DNA of 64,000 bases from Thalassocella blandensis (GTDB lineage Bacteria; Pseudomonadota; Gammaproteobacteria; Pseudomonadales; Cellvibrionaceae): NCBI GenBank assembly GCA_902141825.1, contig CABFPG010000003.1, forward strand, positions 62,001-126,000. The letters are read 5' to 3'. The translations under genes were made by a program, and so were the position numbers. Of the stretch, positions 55,068-64,000 are shown one piece after another (position 1 is the first letter of the stretch; every line of letters begins with the position of its first letter). The notes below the pieces were generated by a model. That model was not told where the DNA came from. It ran no database searches and saw only the letters and a program-made list of their open reading frames with translations.

Positions 55068-57593
55068 ATGAGTAATACCACCCTCGCGTTAAAGGCTCCT
55101 TTAACCGGCCCGTTAATGGCGCTTGAAAATGTGCCAGACCCTGTCTTTTCACAAAAAATGGTTGGCGATGGCATTAGCATTGATCCGGTCAATCAATGTC
55201 TGGTGGCCCCTTGTGACGGCAAGGTGATTCAACTGCACCGCGCATGCCATGCCGTCACCATTGAAGCCGACAATGGTCTGCAGGTATTAATGCACATTGG
55301 CATTGATACAGTAGGCATGGGTGGTGTGGGGTTTAACGCACGCGTTGCCATGGGCGATAGCGTGAAAAGTGGAGACCCGTTAATTGAATTTGATGCGGAC
55401 TATCTCGCGACTCAAGCGAAGAGCCTGTTAACTCAGATTATCATCACCAATAGCGATGAAGTACAAAGTTTTAAATACAGCGAAGGTTTTGCCCGTGTTG
55501 GCCAGGACATTGTGCTGGAGCTGACCCCCAAAGGCAAAAGCGCCAGTAATGACAATGCAGCATTCGAACCCATTACATCCAGCAATATTGCCGTTCCCAA
55601 TCCCACCGGTTTACACGCCCGTCCAACGGCAGTGCTAGTTGCAGAAGCCAAGAAATTTACATCGGTTATCCATCTGTATAAAGGCGGTGAACAAGCGAAT
55701 GCAAAGAGCCTTGTTTCCATTATGGCCTTGGAGGTTAATTGTGGCGATGAGATCAACCTGGTCGCAAAAGGCCCAGATGCAGAGCAGGCATTAGACACAC
55801 TGATTCCGCTTATTGCCAGTGGATTAGGCGAAGACTGCCCGCCCATCAGTGAAAGTCTTGGACAACCTGTGGTGGAAGAACCGGACAGCAACGATGATGA
55901 AGCTGTTCCACTTTCATCCGACCCAGAATTAATTCTCGGCGTTTGTGCCTCGCCAGGATTGGCAATTGGTCAAGTTGTCCAGCTCAAACACGAAGATATT
56001 ATCGTGACGGAAACAGCGGACAATACCAAGCAGGAATTTGACAGCCTTGAGCGAGCACTTAAGAAGGCCCACGAGCAACTTCAAGCGCTGCACGATAAGC
56101 TGGAAGATAAAGAAAAGGCCGCAATTTTTACGGCGCACCAGGAACTCCTTGAAGATCCCGAATTGATTGAAGCCACACATGAACTTATTCATGATGGAAA
56201 GTCCGCCGCGTTTGCCTGGAAACAGGCCTACACCACACAAGCGACACAAATTGGCAAACTCAAAAATGAATTACTAGCCGCACGCGCTAATGATCTTCGT
56301 GATGTCGGGCGACGGGTATTGTGGTTAGTCCTCGGAAAAGAAACCGGTGAAACAGCGCTACCCGAGAATACGATTCTTATCGCAGAAGATCTTACGCCGT
56401 CAGATACCGCTAATTTAGACCGAGAGAAAGTACTTGGCTTTTGTACGATGACCGGTGGAGCCTCTTCCCACGTTGCAATTTTAGCTCGTTCAATGAACCT
56501 CCCTGCAATTGCAGGCATCGAATCCCGCGCCTTAAAAATTGAAAACGGAACCCAGGTTATTCTGGATGCAACCAACGCCAGCTTGCGTCTTAACCCATCT
56601 ACAGAAGCCATTGCAAAAATTAAACGAGAGCAAGAACAACTGGCAATTAAACGCGAGCGCGATCTGAAAGAAGCCAAACTTCCAGCCACCACCACCTGCG
56701 GCCATACCATGGAAGTAGTGGCCAACATTGCTAACGCTCAAGATGCAGCAGACTCGCAAGGGCTGGGGGGCGAAGGCGTTGGTCTATTGCGCTCCGAATT
56801 CCTCTTTATGAATCGTGCAACAGCACCGACTGAAGACGAACAATTCAAAGCGTATACAGATGTTGTTAAAGCCCTTGCACCAAAACAACCTCTGATCATT
56901 CGAACTCTCGATGTAGGCGGAGATAAACCCCTGCCCTACCTGCCCATCGAAGCAGAGGAAAACCCATTTCTGGGTTTGCGTGGAATTCGAGTCATGCTAC
57001 AGCGCACTAAGCTATTCCGTGCGCAATTGCGCGCTATTCTCCGCGCATCTCAACAAGGCAATGTGCAAGTCATGTTTCCAATGATCACCACGATGGAAGA
57101 TCTACGTTCTGCGAAAAGTATTCTCGAAGAAGAACGAGTAAAACTAGGCATCGACCCCATACCTGTCGGCATAATGGTAGAAGTACCGGCAACCGCAGTA
57201 ATGGCTGAGCAATTTGCAGAAGAAGTTGATTTCTTTTCCATCGGTACAAACGATTTAACACAGTACACACTGGCAATTGATAGAGGTCACCCTACTCTGG
57301 CTGCGCAAGCGGATGGATTAAATCCTGCGGTATTGGATTTAATTGGTAAAACTGTAGCTGGGGCACATAAGCATAATAAGTGGGCTGGAGTCTGTGGCGG
57401 TATCGCCAGTGACCCATTGGCAGTACCCATTTTGCTTGGACTTGGTGTTGACGAGTTGAGTGTAAGCGTTCCCAGTATTCCAAGTATCAAAGCACAAATT
57501 AGGGAACTGGACGTCGCCAGCTGTAAAACACTCGCTGCACGCGCTATCAAAGCCAAAACTGCAGCAGAAGTGCGCGCTTTAACGAATCAATAA
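55068..57593 (+). CDS. PTS multiphosphoryl transfer protein (EIIA-Glc, HPr, EI fusion)
   Basis: 841 residues joining three general PTS proteins. EIIA-Glc-like (about 1-155, phospho-His H76 in LMHIGIDTVG); HPr (about 170-260, phospho-His H183 in TGLHARPTAV); EI (about 285-841, phospho-His H467 in GGASSHVAI). EI accepts phosphate from PEP, and it passes through HPr to EIIA and then to the EIICB encoded 51 bp downstream. This is the layout known from NagF-like proteins of Pseudomonas. The two genes thus supply a complete sugar PTS. Confidence 0.94.
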   Translation: MSNTTLALKAPLTGPLMALENVPDPVFSQKMVGDGISIDPVNQCLVAPCDGKVIQLHRACHAVTIEADNGLQVLMHIGIDTVGMGGVGFNARVAMGDSVKSGDPLIEFDADYLATQAKSLLTQIIITNSDEVQSFKYSEGFARVGQDIVLELTPKGKSASNDNAAFEPITSSNIAVPNPTGLHARPTAVLVAEAKKFTSVIHLYKGGEQANAKSLVSIMALEVNCGDEINLVAKGPDAEQALDTLIPLIASGLGEDCPPISESLGQPVVEEPDSNDDEAVPLSSDPELILGVCASPGLAIGQVVQLKHEDIIVTETADNTKQEFDSLERALKKAHEQLQALHDKLEDKEKAAIFTAHQELLEDPELIEATHELIHDGKSAAFAWKQAYTTQATQIGKLKNELLAARANDLRDVGRRVLWLVLGKETGETALPENTILIAEDLTPSDTANLDREKVLGFCTMTGGASSHVAILARSMNLPAIAGIESRALKIENGTQVILDATNASLRLNPSTEAIAKIKREQEQLAIKRERDLKEAKLPATTTCGHTMEVVANIANAQDAADSQGLGGEGVGLLRSEFLFMNRATAPTEDEQFKAYTDVVKALAPKQPLIIRTLDVGGDKPLPYLPIEAEENPFLGLRGIRVMLQRTKLFRAQLRAILRASQQGNVQVMFPMITTMEDLRSAKSILEEERVKLGIDPIPVGIMVEVPATAVMAEQFAEEVDFFSIGTNDLTQYTLAIDRGHPTLAAQADGLNPAVLDLIGKTVAGAHKHNKWAGVCGGIASDPLAVPILLGLGVDELSVSVPSIPSIKAQIRELDVASCKTLAARAIKAKTAAEVRALTNQ

Positions 57594-57644
57594 ACACAAT
57601 AAATTCGACATAGATTTTTAGATTAGAACGATTGGGAGCGAATC

Positions 57645-59534
57645 ATGAGTTCAAACGAAGCGGCCGTTAATAATGACGCTGCAAATAGTCAAAAAACCAA
57701 CTATAAGGACATGCTGTTTGGCAGCCTGCAAAAATTAGGGAAATCTCTGATGCTACCGGTGGCAGTCTTACCTGCTGCAGGTATTTTACTGGGCGTAGGT
57801 GCCATTAAAGACAGTGTTTCTCAGGCAGGCAGCGGCGTTGATTTTGGAGCGTTAATTCCATTATTCGACATCCTCAATGCTGCTGGCGGTGCGATCTTTG
57901 ACATCATGCCGATTATTTTCGCGATCGGTGTTGCACTGGGCTTTAGTAAGAATGACGGGGTATCCGCCCTGGCTTCCGTGGTCTGTTATTTTGTAATGTT
58001 AAAAACGCTTGGGGTTTTTGCTGAACTCCAGACCGTGGCAGATGCCACAAAAGATTCCACAGAAACCTTACTCGACACCGTGATGGGTATTAAAACGGTT
58101 AACACCGGGGTTCTGGGAGGTATATTCTGCGGCGGCGCATCTGCTTTCCTGTTTAACAAGTACCATCGTATTCAATTACCTGTTTATCTCGGTTTCTTTG
58201 CCGGTAAGCGTTTCATTCCAATTGTGTCTGCCTTTGCCGGAATTATTATCGGTGGCGTACTCAGCATTATCTGGCCACCTATCGGCGCACTGATTAAAAA
58301 ATTCTCTTTATGGGCCGCTTATGAAAACCCGTTGATGGCATTTGGTATTTATGGTTTTGTTGAGCGAATGTTAATTCCTTTTGGTTTACACCACATTTGG
58401 AATGTTCCTTTCTTTTATGAAATTGGCCATTTCTCCGATCCCGCTTCAGGCAATATGATCACAGGTGAAATTCAACGCTACTTAAAAGGTGACCCCACGT
58501 CTGGTAATCTTGCTGGAGGTTACCTGTTTAAAATGTGGGGCTTGCCCGCAGCGGCTATCGCTATATGGCATTCTGCAAAACCGGAAAATCGTGCAAAAGT
58601 AGGCGGCATTATGATTTCTGCAGCCTTAACTTCATTCTTAACAGGTATTACAGAACCAATTGAATTCGCCTTTTTATTCGTTGCTCCGTTGCTGTACTTC
58701 ATCCACGCCATTTTAGCTTCTGTTGCTTTCATGGTGTGTATTGAATTTGGTATTAAGCACGGTACGACATTCTCACACGGTTTATTTGACTACGTTATCT
58801 TGTTCAAAAACTCCCACAATGCTGGCTGGTTCTTTGTGATTGGTCCTATTTGGGCCGCGATGTACTACATTGTTTTCCGTTTTACTATCGCCAAGTTCAA
58901 TCTGATGACACCTGGGCGTGAGTCCACTGCAGCGATTGAAGAGCAAGGTGGCGCTCCTGCAGAAGGCGGTTTGCCCTTACAATTGATTCTCGCATTTGGT
59001 GGAAAGAGCAATATCGAAACCATGGATGCGTGTATAACTCGTCTGCGTATTGGCGTAAAAGATATAGGTAAAGTGGACCAGGCAAAACTAAAATCACTTG
59101 GCGCATCTGGCGTGGTAACTGTAGGAAATAATATGCAGGCGATTTTCGGCCCAGCGTCGGAAAACCTGAAAACGGATATGGAAGCCTATATGGCACACGC
59201 CGGTGCAGAGGCCGAGCTAAACGGCTCTGGCGCAGCAACCGCAAGCAGCGCACCAGTAGCAAAAGTTCAGAAACCTGCGCTCTCCGAAGAAGCGTTAGCC
59301 AAAGTTTCCTCCATCATCAGCGGGCTGGGACAATCCGGCAATATCAAACGCGTGAACGCTTTTGCTGAAACCCGTTTACGACTGGAACTGAATAACTGTA
59401 ACGACATTGATCAAGCAGTACTGGAAGCTGCTGGCGTACAAGGGATTATGCAATTAGCTGGCGATACAATTCACTTAATCGTTGGCCTCAATGCAGACCA
59501 ATACGCTGATGCGATGAACAAACAGCTGGCATAA
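57645..59534 (+). CDS. PTS EIICB permease, glucose (PtsG) type, with a second degenerate EIIB domain
   Basis: 629 residues. EIIC (about 25-420, [41 protein letters not shown]) is closer to PtsG than to NagE by eye, so glucose or a similar sugar is the likely substrate. EIIB1 (about 445-525) has phospho-Cys C463 in [11 protein letters not shown] second EIIB-like domain (about 550-629) aligns as [10 protein letters not shown], with Ala574 where the Cys should be, so it cannot be phosphorylated there. The start has GGGAG 8 bp upstream. It forms an operon with the EIIA-HPr-EI gene. Confidence 0.92.
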   Translation: MSSNEAAVNNDAANSQKTNYKDMLFGSLQKLGKSLMLPVAVLPAAGILLGVGAIKDSVSQAGSGVDFGALIPLFDILNAAGGAIFDIMPIIFAIGVALGFSKNDGVSALASVVCYFVMLKTLGVFAELQTVADATKDSTETLLDTVMGIKTVNTGVLGGIFCGGASAFLFNKYHRIQLPVYLGFFAGKRFIPIVSAFAGIIIGGVLSIIWPPIGALIKKFSLWAAYENPLMAFGIYGFVERMLIPFGLHHIWNVPFFYEIGHFSDPASGNMITGEIQRYLKGDPTSGNLAGGYLFKMWGLPAAAIAIWHSAKPENRAKVGGIMISAALTSFLTGITEPIEFAFLFVAPLLYFIHAILASVAFMVCIEFGIKHGTTFSHGLFDYVILFKNSHNAGWFFVIGPIWAAMYYIVFRFTIAKFNLMTPGRESTAAIEEQGGAPAEGGLPLQLILAFGGKSNIETMDACITRLRIGVKDIGKVDQAKLKSLGASGVVTVGNNMQAIFGPASENLKTDMEAYMAHAGAEAELNGSGAATASSAPVAKVQKPALSEEALAKVSSIISGLGQSGNIKRVNAFAETRLRLELNNCNDIDQAVLEAAGVQGIMQLAGDTIHLIVGLNADQYADAMNKQLA

Positions 59535-59548
59535 GGTCTTTCAAGTAC

Positions 59549-59580
59549 AAAAAAAAAGCCCCATACGGGGCTTTTTTTAT
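59549..59580. terminator. Bidirectional terminator after the PTS operon
   Basis: AAAAAAGCCCC-ATAC-GGGGCTTTTTTT between convergent PtsG-like and DAHP synthase genes. Confidence 0.92.
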
Positions 59581-59592
59581 ACCAGCAATTAT

Positions 59593-60633
59593 TTACACAA
59601 TAACCTGATCTGCAAGCATACGTAATAGCGCATCCGTATCTTCCCAGCCAATACATGCATCCGTAATACTCTGCCCGTAAGTCAACTCATCACCAGGGTT
59701 CGCGTTCTGGCGACCTTCAACCAAATGACTTTCAATCATCACGCCAGAGATACGGCTTTGTCCACCTTTAATCTGCTCCGCGATATTTTCACAAACGGCT
59801 ATTTGCTTTTGGTGTTGTTTTTCGCTGTTGGCATGACTGCAGTCAATGATCACACCCGTATCAATTTTCCCTGCATTTAGTTTTTCTACACAGGCGCTTA
59901 CACTCTGCGCATCGTAATTAGGCTTTTTACCACCACGCAAAATCACATGAGCATCACTATTCCCAGTTGTTTGATAAATTGCCGTGGTCCCCGCCTGTGT
60001 GGGAGATAAGAAAATATGCGGCTCACGCGCAGCGTGAATTGCATCAATCGCAATTTTCACATTTCCATCCGTACCATTTTTAAAACCAACCGGGCATGAC
60101 AAGCCCGATGCTAATTCACGATGCACCTGACTCTCTGTTGTCCGTGCACCTATCGCGCCCCAACTGATTAGATCCGCATAGTATTGCCCCGTCACAATAT
60201 CCAGAAACTCGGACCCGGCTGGCAACCCCAGGCGATTGACCTGCAGCAACAATTCACGCGCTAATCTCAACCCTTTGTTGATATGAAAGCTTCCATCGAG
60301 ATCTGGATCATTGATTAACCCTTTCCAACCCACTGTTGTACGGGGCTTTTCAAAGTAAACACGCATTACAATTTCCAGCCGGTCCTTTAGCTCTTCGCGC
60401 AGTTTGACAAGCTTGCCGGCATACTCCAATGCCGCCTGAGGATCATGAATAGAGCACGGACCAACTACGACCAATAAACGCTTGTCTTTACCGTGCAGAA
60501 TATCGCTTACTTTCTGCCGAGTGTCATTGACCAGGTTTTCAATAGGCTCTTCAATTGGCAAGCTGTTAATAATTTCTTGAGGTGTAATAACGTTTTTAAT
60601 ACTGGCAATTCTTCTATCAGATGTCGTGGTCAC
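59593..60633 (-). CDS. aroG: 3-deoxy-7-phosphoheptulonate synthase (class I)
   Basis: 346 residues of the AroFGH type. It condenses PEP and erythrose 4-phosphate, the first shikimate step. The PEP/metal site is seen in VVGPCSIHDP, MRVYFEKPRTTVGWKGL, GARTTESQVHRELASGLS and IDCSHANSEKQ. The C-terminal ESHLVEGRQ and YGQSITDACIGWEDT are closer to the AroG/AroH isoenzymes than to AroF; which amino acid inhibits it is not deducible. It is followed by ilvA in the same direction across a gap of 133 bp. Confidence 0.93.
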   Translation of the reverse strand: MTTTSDRRIASIKNVITPQEIINSLPIEEPIENLVNDTRQKVSDILHGKDKRLLVVVGPCSIHDPQAALEYAGKLVKLREELKDRLEIVMRVYFEKPRTTVGWKGLINDPDLDGSFHINKGLRLARELLLQVNRLGLPAGSEFLDIVTGQYYADLISWGAIGARTTESQVHRELASGLSCPVGFKNGTDGNVKIAIDAIHAAREPHIFLSPTQAGTTAIYQTTGNSDAHVILRGGKKPNYDAQSVSACVEKLNAGKIDTGVIIDCSHANSEKQHQKQIAVCENIAEQIKGGQSRISGVMIESHLVEGRQNANPGDELTYGQSITDACIGWEDTDALLRMLADQVIV

Positions 60634-60766
60634 AATGATGTCCCAAATTCATTTAATACTTAATGATCTCGCTTTCATTAAGTATAACGGAATAATCCGT
60701 TATCTATATGCGGCTAATACCTAAGTTCGCAATAGGCAAAACCTATTCCTGCGCCCTTCCCAGGCG

Positions 60767-62281
60767 TTAACCCAGGAAAAAAGTATACGCAGGGTTACTG
60801 GTTTCATCCCAATAACTGTAATTTAGTTCTTTTAGCAATAGCTCTAATTGCTTGCGCTCATCCACTGGCACCTGCAGCCCCGCCAACACACGGCCAAAGG
60901 CCGCACCGTGATTTCGGTAATGGAACATGGATATATTCCAACGCCCCGCCAGACGAGTCAGGAAGTCTAGCAATGCGCCGGGGCGCTCCGGGAATTCAAA
61001 TCGATAAACAATTTCGTTATCAACCATCGGAGCATGCCCACCAACCATATGCCGGATGTGCAGCTTTGCCATTTCGTTATCCGTCATATCCACAACGCCA
61101 TAACCGGCTTTTTGCAATACATCGATAATATCCTGACGGTCATTTCCCTCTGAAGAAATTTGCAAGCCCACAAAAATATGCGCATCTTTCCCGTGGGCAT
61201 ACCGATAGTTAAATTCCGTAATTTGTCGACGTCCAATAATCTGGCAAAACTTTTTATAGCTGCCCGGCTTTTCCGGGATGGTGACAGCAAAAATGGCTTC
61301 TCGCTTTTCCCCAATTTCAGTGCGTTCAGAGATATAGCGCAAACGGTCAAAGTTTGTGTTAGCGCCGCTGTCGATTGCAATCAGGGTTTTACCTTTTACT
61401 CCGTTTTGCGCAACATATTTTTTCAATCCTGCCAACGACAAGGCTCCGGCAGGCTCTGCGATGGAACGCGTATCTTCAAAGATATCTTTAATTGCCGCAC
61501 ACATTTCATCAGAGTTTGCCGTGATTACGCCGTCAATGGTGGATTTGATGACGTTGTAGGTTTCTTTGCCTATTTGTGCAACGGCAACCCCTTCAGCGAA
61601 AATGCCCACCGTCGGCAGTACAACCCGCCTCTTTTTCTCCATCGCTGCTTTCAAACAAGCCGAGTCTTCAGCTTCCACAGCAAATACTTTGGTATTCGGC
61701 CGAACTGCCTTGATATAAGCAGCCACACCGGCACACAAACCTCCGCCCCCCACAGGGACAAACACCGCATCGATGTGTTGCGGATGCTGGCGAAGAATTT
61801 CCATAGCCACAGTGCCCTGCCCCGCGATCACATCAGGGTCGTCAAAAGGCGGGATATATTTCATTCCCTTCTCTTCAACCAGATTTTTGGCATATACCGA
61901 TGCTTCATCGTAGGCATCGCCATGCAATACCACTTTGGCACCGCGACGACGAACCGCTTCCACCTTGATCATTGGGGTCGTTCGCGGCATAACAATTATG
62001 GCTTTAATGCCAAGATGCTTGGCCGCCAGCGCAAGCCCCTGTGCATGATTTCCAGCCGAAGCAGCAACAACACCCGCCGCCCTGTCTTCATCACTGAGGT
62101 TGAGCAGTTTGTTATATGCCCCGCGAATTTTGAAGGAAAACACCGGCTGCAGATCTTCCCGTTTGAGAAATACAGAGTTGCCCAAACGCTCGGAAATCAA
62201 AGGGATTTCATCGAGAGGAGTTTCAACAGCGAGATCATAGATTCTCGCGTCCAGAATGCGCTTTAGATAAGTATCAGACAT
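60767..62281 (-). CDS. ilvA: Biosynthetic threonine deaminase
   Basis: 504 residues, full-length biosynthetic form. The N-terminal fold-type II PLP domain (about 1-330) has the PLP lysine K51 in FSFKIRGAYNK and the SAGNHAQG phosphate loop; the C-terminal half contains two ACT-like regulatory domains (about 335-500), the site of isoleucine feedback. It deaminates threonine to 2-oxobutanoate for isoleucine synthesis. It is divergent from rpiA, and the order ilvA-rpiA-serA is conserved in gammaproteobacteria. Confidence 0.97.
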   Translation of the reverse strand: MSDTYLKRILDARIYDLAVETPLDEIPLISERLGNSVFLKREDLQPVFSFKIRGAYNKLLNLSDEDRAAGVVAASAGNHAQGLALAAKHLGIKAIIVMPRTTPMIKVEAVRRRGAKVVLHGDAYDEASVYAKNLVEEKGMKYIPPFDDPDVIAGQGTVAMEILRQHPQHIDAVFVPVGGGGLCAGVAAYIKAVRPNTKVFAVEAEDSACLKAAMEKKRRVVLPTVGIFAEGVAVAQIGKETYNVIKSTIDGVITANSDEMCAAIKDIFEDTRSIAEPAGALSLAGLKKYVAQNGVKGKTLIAIDSGANTNFDRLRYISERTEIGEKREAIFAVTIPEKPGSYKKFCQIIGRRQITEFNYRYAHGKDAHIFVGLQISSEGNDRQDIIDVLQKAGYGVVDMTDNEMAKLHIRHMVGGHAPMVDNEIVYRFEFPERPGALLDFLTRLAGRWNISMFHYRNHGAAFGRVLAGLQVPVDERKQLELLLKELNYSYWDETSNPAYTFFLG

Positions 62282-62577
62282 GGCTCAATCAGTTTGAAAA
62301 AAGAAGGCCGACATACTAATGGATCGAGCAGCGTAAGTCATTATGCCCAGTACACACGGGGCTTTCCTGTAAAAACGCTGGAAATGCCAAGTTTTAGGAG
62401 CAAACTGGGTATTGATTATTTTTTAGCTAAGTGCATCATAGTCAGCTTTTTGTAATATTGCGGCAGTCAGGCGGGTAAAAATAAGGTAAAATTCGCGCAC
62501 TTTTTAGCACAAGCGCCCTTCTTTACCGCAACAGTCGCAAACTATATCGTTTATGTGGGTGGAAAACGCCCAAAAGT

Positions 62578-63255
62578 ATGCTTATGAACCAAGACGACCT
62601 CAAGAAACTCGTTGCCCAGGCAGCTATTGACTATGTCATGCCCCGCATCCAGACCGGTGAAATTCTGGGTATTGGCACCGGCACAACAGCAAATTGTTTT
62701 ATTGAAATGCTGGGGGCTTACAAACATGCTTTTGCGGGCACTGTAGCGAGCTCCAATGCCTCTGAAACCCGACTGCGTCAGCAGGGCATCACCGTTCTGG
62801 ATTTAAATGAAGTCGATCGTATTGTCTTCTATGTCGACGGTGCGGATGAATCTAATCACAATTTGCAGCTTATCAAAGGCGGAGGCGCAGCCTTAACTCG
62901 GGAAAAAATCGTCACCGCATGCTCCGACACATTTGTCTGCATTGCCGATGAAAGTAAATGGGTTAGCACGTTAGGGAAGTTTCCGCTACCCGTGGAAGTG
63001 ATACCCATGGCCCGCGAATACGTAGCCCGCGAACTTCGCAAGCTGGGAGGGGAGCCAATTCATCGTGCAGGCATCGTTACAGACAACGGCTGCGATATCC
63101 TCGATGTACACGGCCTCAAAATCTCAGACCCAGTGACCCTGGAATCACAGATAAACCATATTACCGGCGTTGTCACCAACGGTTTGTTTGCAAGACGTGC
63201 GGCAGACGTATTACTGCTCGGTACACAGAGCGGGGTCGAAATTGTTCGCCCTTAG
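62578..63255 (+). CDS. rpiA: Ribose-5-phosphate isomerase A
   Basis: 225 residues. It interconverts ribose 5-phosphate and ribulose 5-phosphate. The motifs [44 protein letters not shown] (positions about 85-112) and DESKWV are family landmarks, with the base E and D residues in place. The start is either ATG 62578 or ATG 62584. It is divergent from ilvA by 296 bp, a spacer with no gene, and is followed by serA. Confidence 0.96.
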   Translation: MLMNQDDLKKLVAQAAIDYVMPRIQTGEILGIGTGTTANCFIEMLGAYKHAFAGTVASSNASETRLRQQGITVLDLNEVDRIVFYVDGADESNHNLQLIKGGGAALTREKIVTACSDTFVCIADESKWVSTLGKFPLPVEVIPMAREYVARELRKLGGEPIHRAGIVTDNGCDILDVHGLKISDPVTLESQINHITGVVTNGLFARRAADVLLLGTQSGVEIVRP

Positions 63256-63341
63256 CACGACGACTCAACACTCCCTTCTTACGGTGATGTAGACGTTTCA
63301 TCTTATTCCCTTATTTTTTTGATTTTACTTAAGAGATCCTC

Positions 63342-64000
63342 ATGACAGCCAATAAAACTTCCCTCGAAAAAGACAAAATTAAATTTGTATTGCTTGAAGG
63401 CGTGCACCAATCCGCTGTGGAAAGTTTAAAAAACGCCGGTTATACCAATGTGGACTACTGTGAGACAGCATTGACGGGCGATGAACTGAAAGCGCGACTG
63501 CAGGATGCCCATTTCGTCGGCCTGCGTTCTCGTACTCAATTAACGCGTGATGTATTTGAATCCTGCTCCAAACTCATCGCGGTTGGTTGCTTTTGTATTG
63601 GCACCAATCAGGTTGACCTAAAAGCTGCGCAAGAATATGGCGTGGCGGTGTTTAACGCACCGTTTTCCAATACCCGTAGCGTGGCCGAACTGGTGATTGC
63701 CGAGGCGATTTTGTTACTGCGCGGCATTCCGGAAAAAAATGCCGGCTGCCACCGAGGCGAATGGAAAAAAAGTGCGAAAGGTTCATTTGAGATTCGAGGC
63801 AAGACCTTAGGTCTGATCGGTTATGGGTCCATCGGAAGCCAGATTAGCGTGCTGGCAGAATCACTCGGAATGAACGTGATATTTTACGATGTTGTAACCA
63901 AGCTGGTACTAGGGAACGCCTATCAGTGTAAATCACTCAACGAACTATTTGGTAAAGCGGACATTGTCAGTCTGCATGTCCCTGAAACACCAGACACCAA
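63342..64000 (+). CDS. serA: D-3-phosphoglycerate dehydrogenase (5' part)
   Basis: The first 219 codons; the gene runs off the right edge. It oxidises 3-phosphoglycerate in the first step of serine synthesis. The N-terminal substrate-binding half ends in GCFCIGTNQVDLKAAQE and FSNTRSVAELVIAEAILL; the NAD-binding Rossmann motif GLIGYGSIGSQ follows. The ATG at 63342 has AAGAGA before it. rpiA lies directly upstream on the same strand. Confidence 0.95.
   Translation, partial: MTANKTSLEKDKIKFVLLEGVHQSAVESLKNAGYTNVDYCETALTGDELKARLQDAHFVGLRSRTQLTRDVFESCSKLIAVGCFCIGTNQVDLKAAQEYGVAVFNAPFSNTRSVAELVIAEAILLLRGIPEKNAGCHRGEWKKSAKGSFEIRGKTLGLIGYGSIGSQISVLAESLGMNVIFYDVVTKLVLGNAYQCKSLNELFGKADIVSLHVPETPDT

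Noticed and set aside
54593..55192. 199-codon minus-strand frame upstream of and overlapping the PTS gene
   Set aside because: Its N-terminal part is antisense to the EIIA-HPr-EI gene and the remainder is Cys/Leu/Phe-rich without any motif; no ribosome site seen.
55433..57556. Several minus-strand frames within the PTS fusion gene
   Set aside because: All lie opposite the strongly supported EIIA-HPr-EI gene and show no independent support.
61160..62266. 368-codon plus-strand frame opposite ilvA
   Set aside because: Complete overlap with the well-supported ilvA gene; the protein has no recognisable motif and is a codon-bias shadow.

Overview
The window is chromosomal DNA of a gammaproteobacterium, most likely a marine polysaccharide degrader of the Cellvibrionaceae type (Saccharophagus/Teredinibacter/Cellvibrio relatives). 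This is inferred from Pseudomonas-like housekeeping gene orders (tRNAs-tuf-secE-nusG-rplK; birA-coaX-SPOR; arsC-wrbA-DUF2069; hda-DUF2066-purM-purN; ilvA-rpiA-serA) together with secreted multidomain proteins that carry poly-serine linkers. I see no IS element, prophage, CRISPR array or rRNA.

Layout. 1-3740 (minus): a tRNA-Thr/Tyr/Gly/Thr-tuf-tRNA-Trp-secE-nusG-rplK expression cluster with a stringent-type promoter. 3727-7670 (minus): SPOR protein, coaX, birA, alr. 7926-10891 (minus): yebC, aspS, fmdB-like. 11530-12153 (plus): an HU protein with a histone-H1-like tail. 12222-26001: HIT protein, proS, a lytic transglycosylase, avtA, a CheY-like regulator, a YihY-type membrane protein, arsC-like/wrbA-like/DUF2069/sppA, hda, DUF2066, purM, purN. 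26447-27959: an outer-membrane-type protein and a lipoprotein. 28071-36592: aceK and an AddA/AddB-like helicase-nuclease pair.

37282-47598 is the accessory, secretory part. It holds an orphan periplasmic binding protein, an HtrA-fold protein with no catalytic triad, a crystallin-GH114-DUF4874/4832 protein, a small CWC protein, a triple-crystallin metallopeptidase and a phytase-like esterase. 47682-48312 holds tRNA-Arg(ACG) with its own promoter, followed by three tandem 169-bp repeats. Each repeat begins with the last 19 nt of the tRNA and carries its own terminator and a tRNA-like mini-structure, much like the rtT repeats described behind tyrT in Escherichia coli. This is the most unusual object in the window.

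48411-64000: mgsA, a LacI-type regulator, a macrodomain protein, an ankyrin protein, xth, two unrecognised secreted proteins that share a C-terminal Cys-x8-Cys-Arg ending, a long gene-poor stretch with a probable decayed gene, a complete PTS (EIIA-HPr-EI fusion plus a PtsG-like EIICB with an extra inactive EIIB), a DAHP synthase, ilvA, rpiA and the start of serA.
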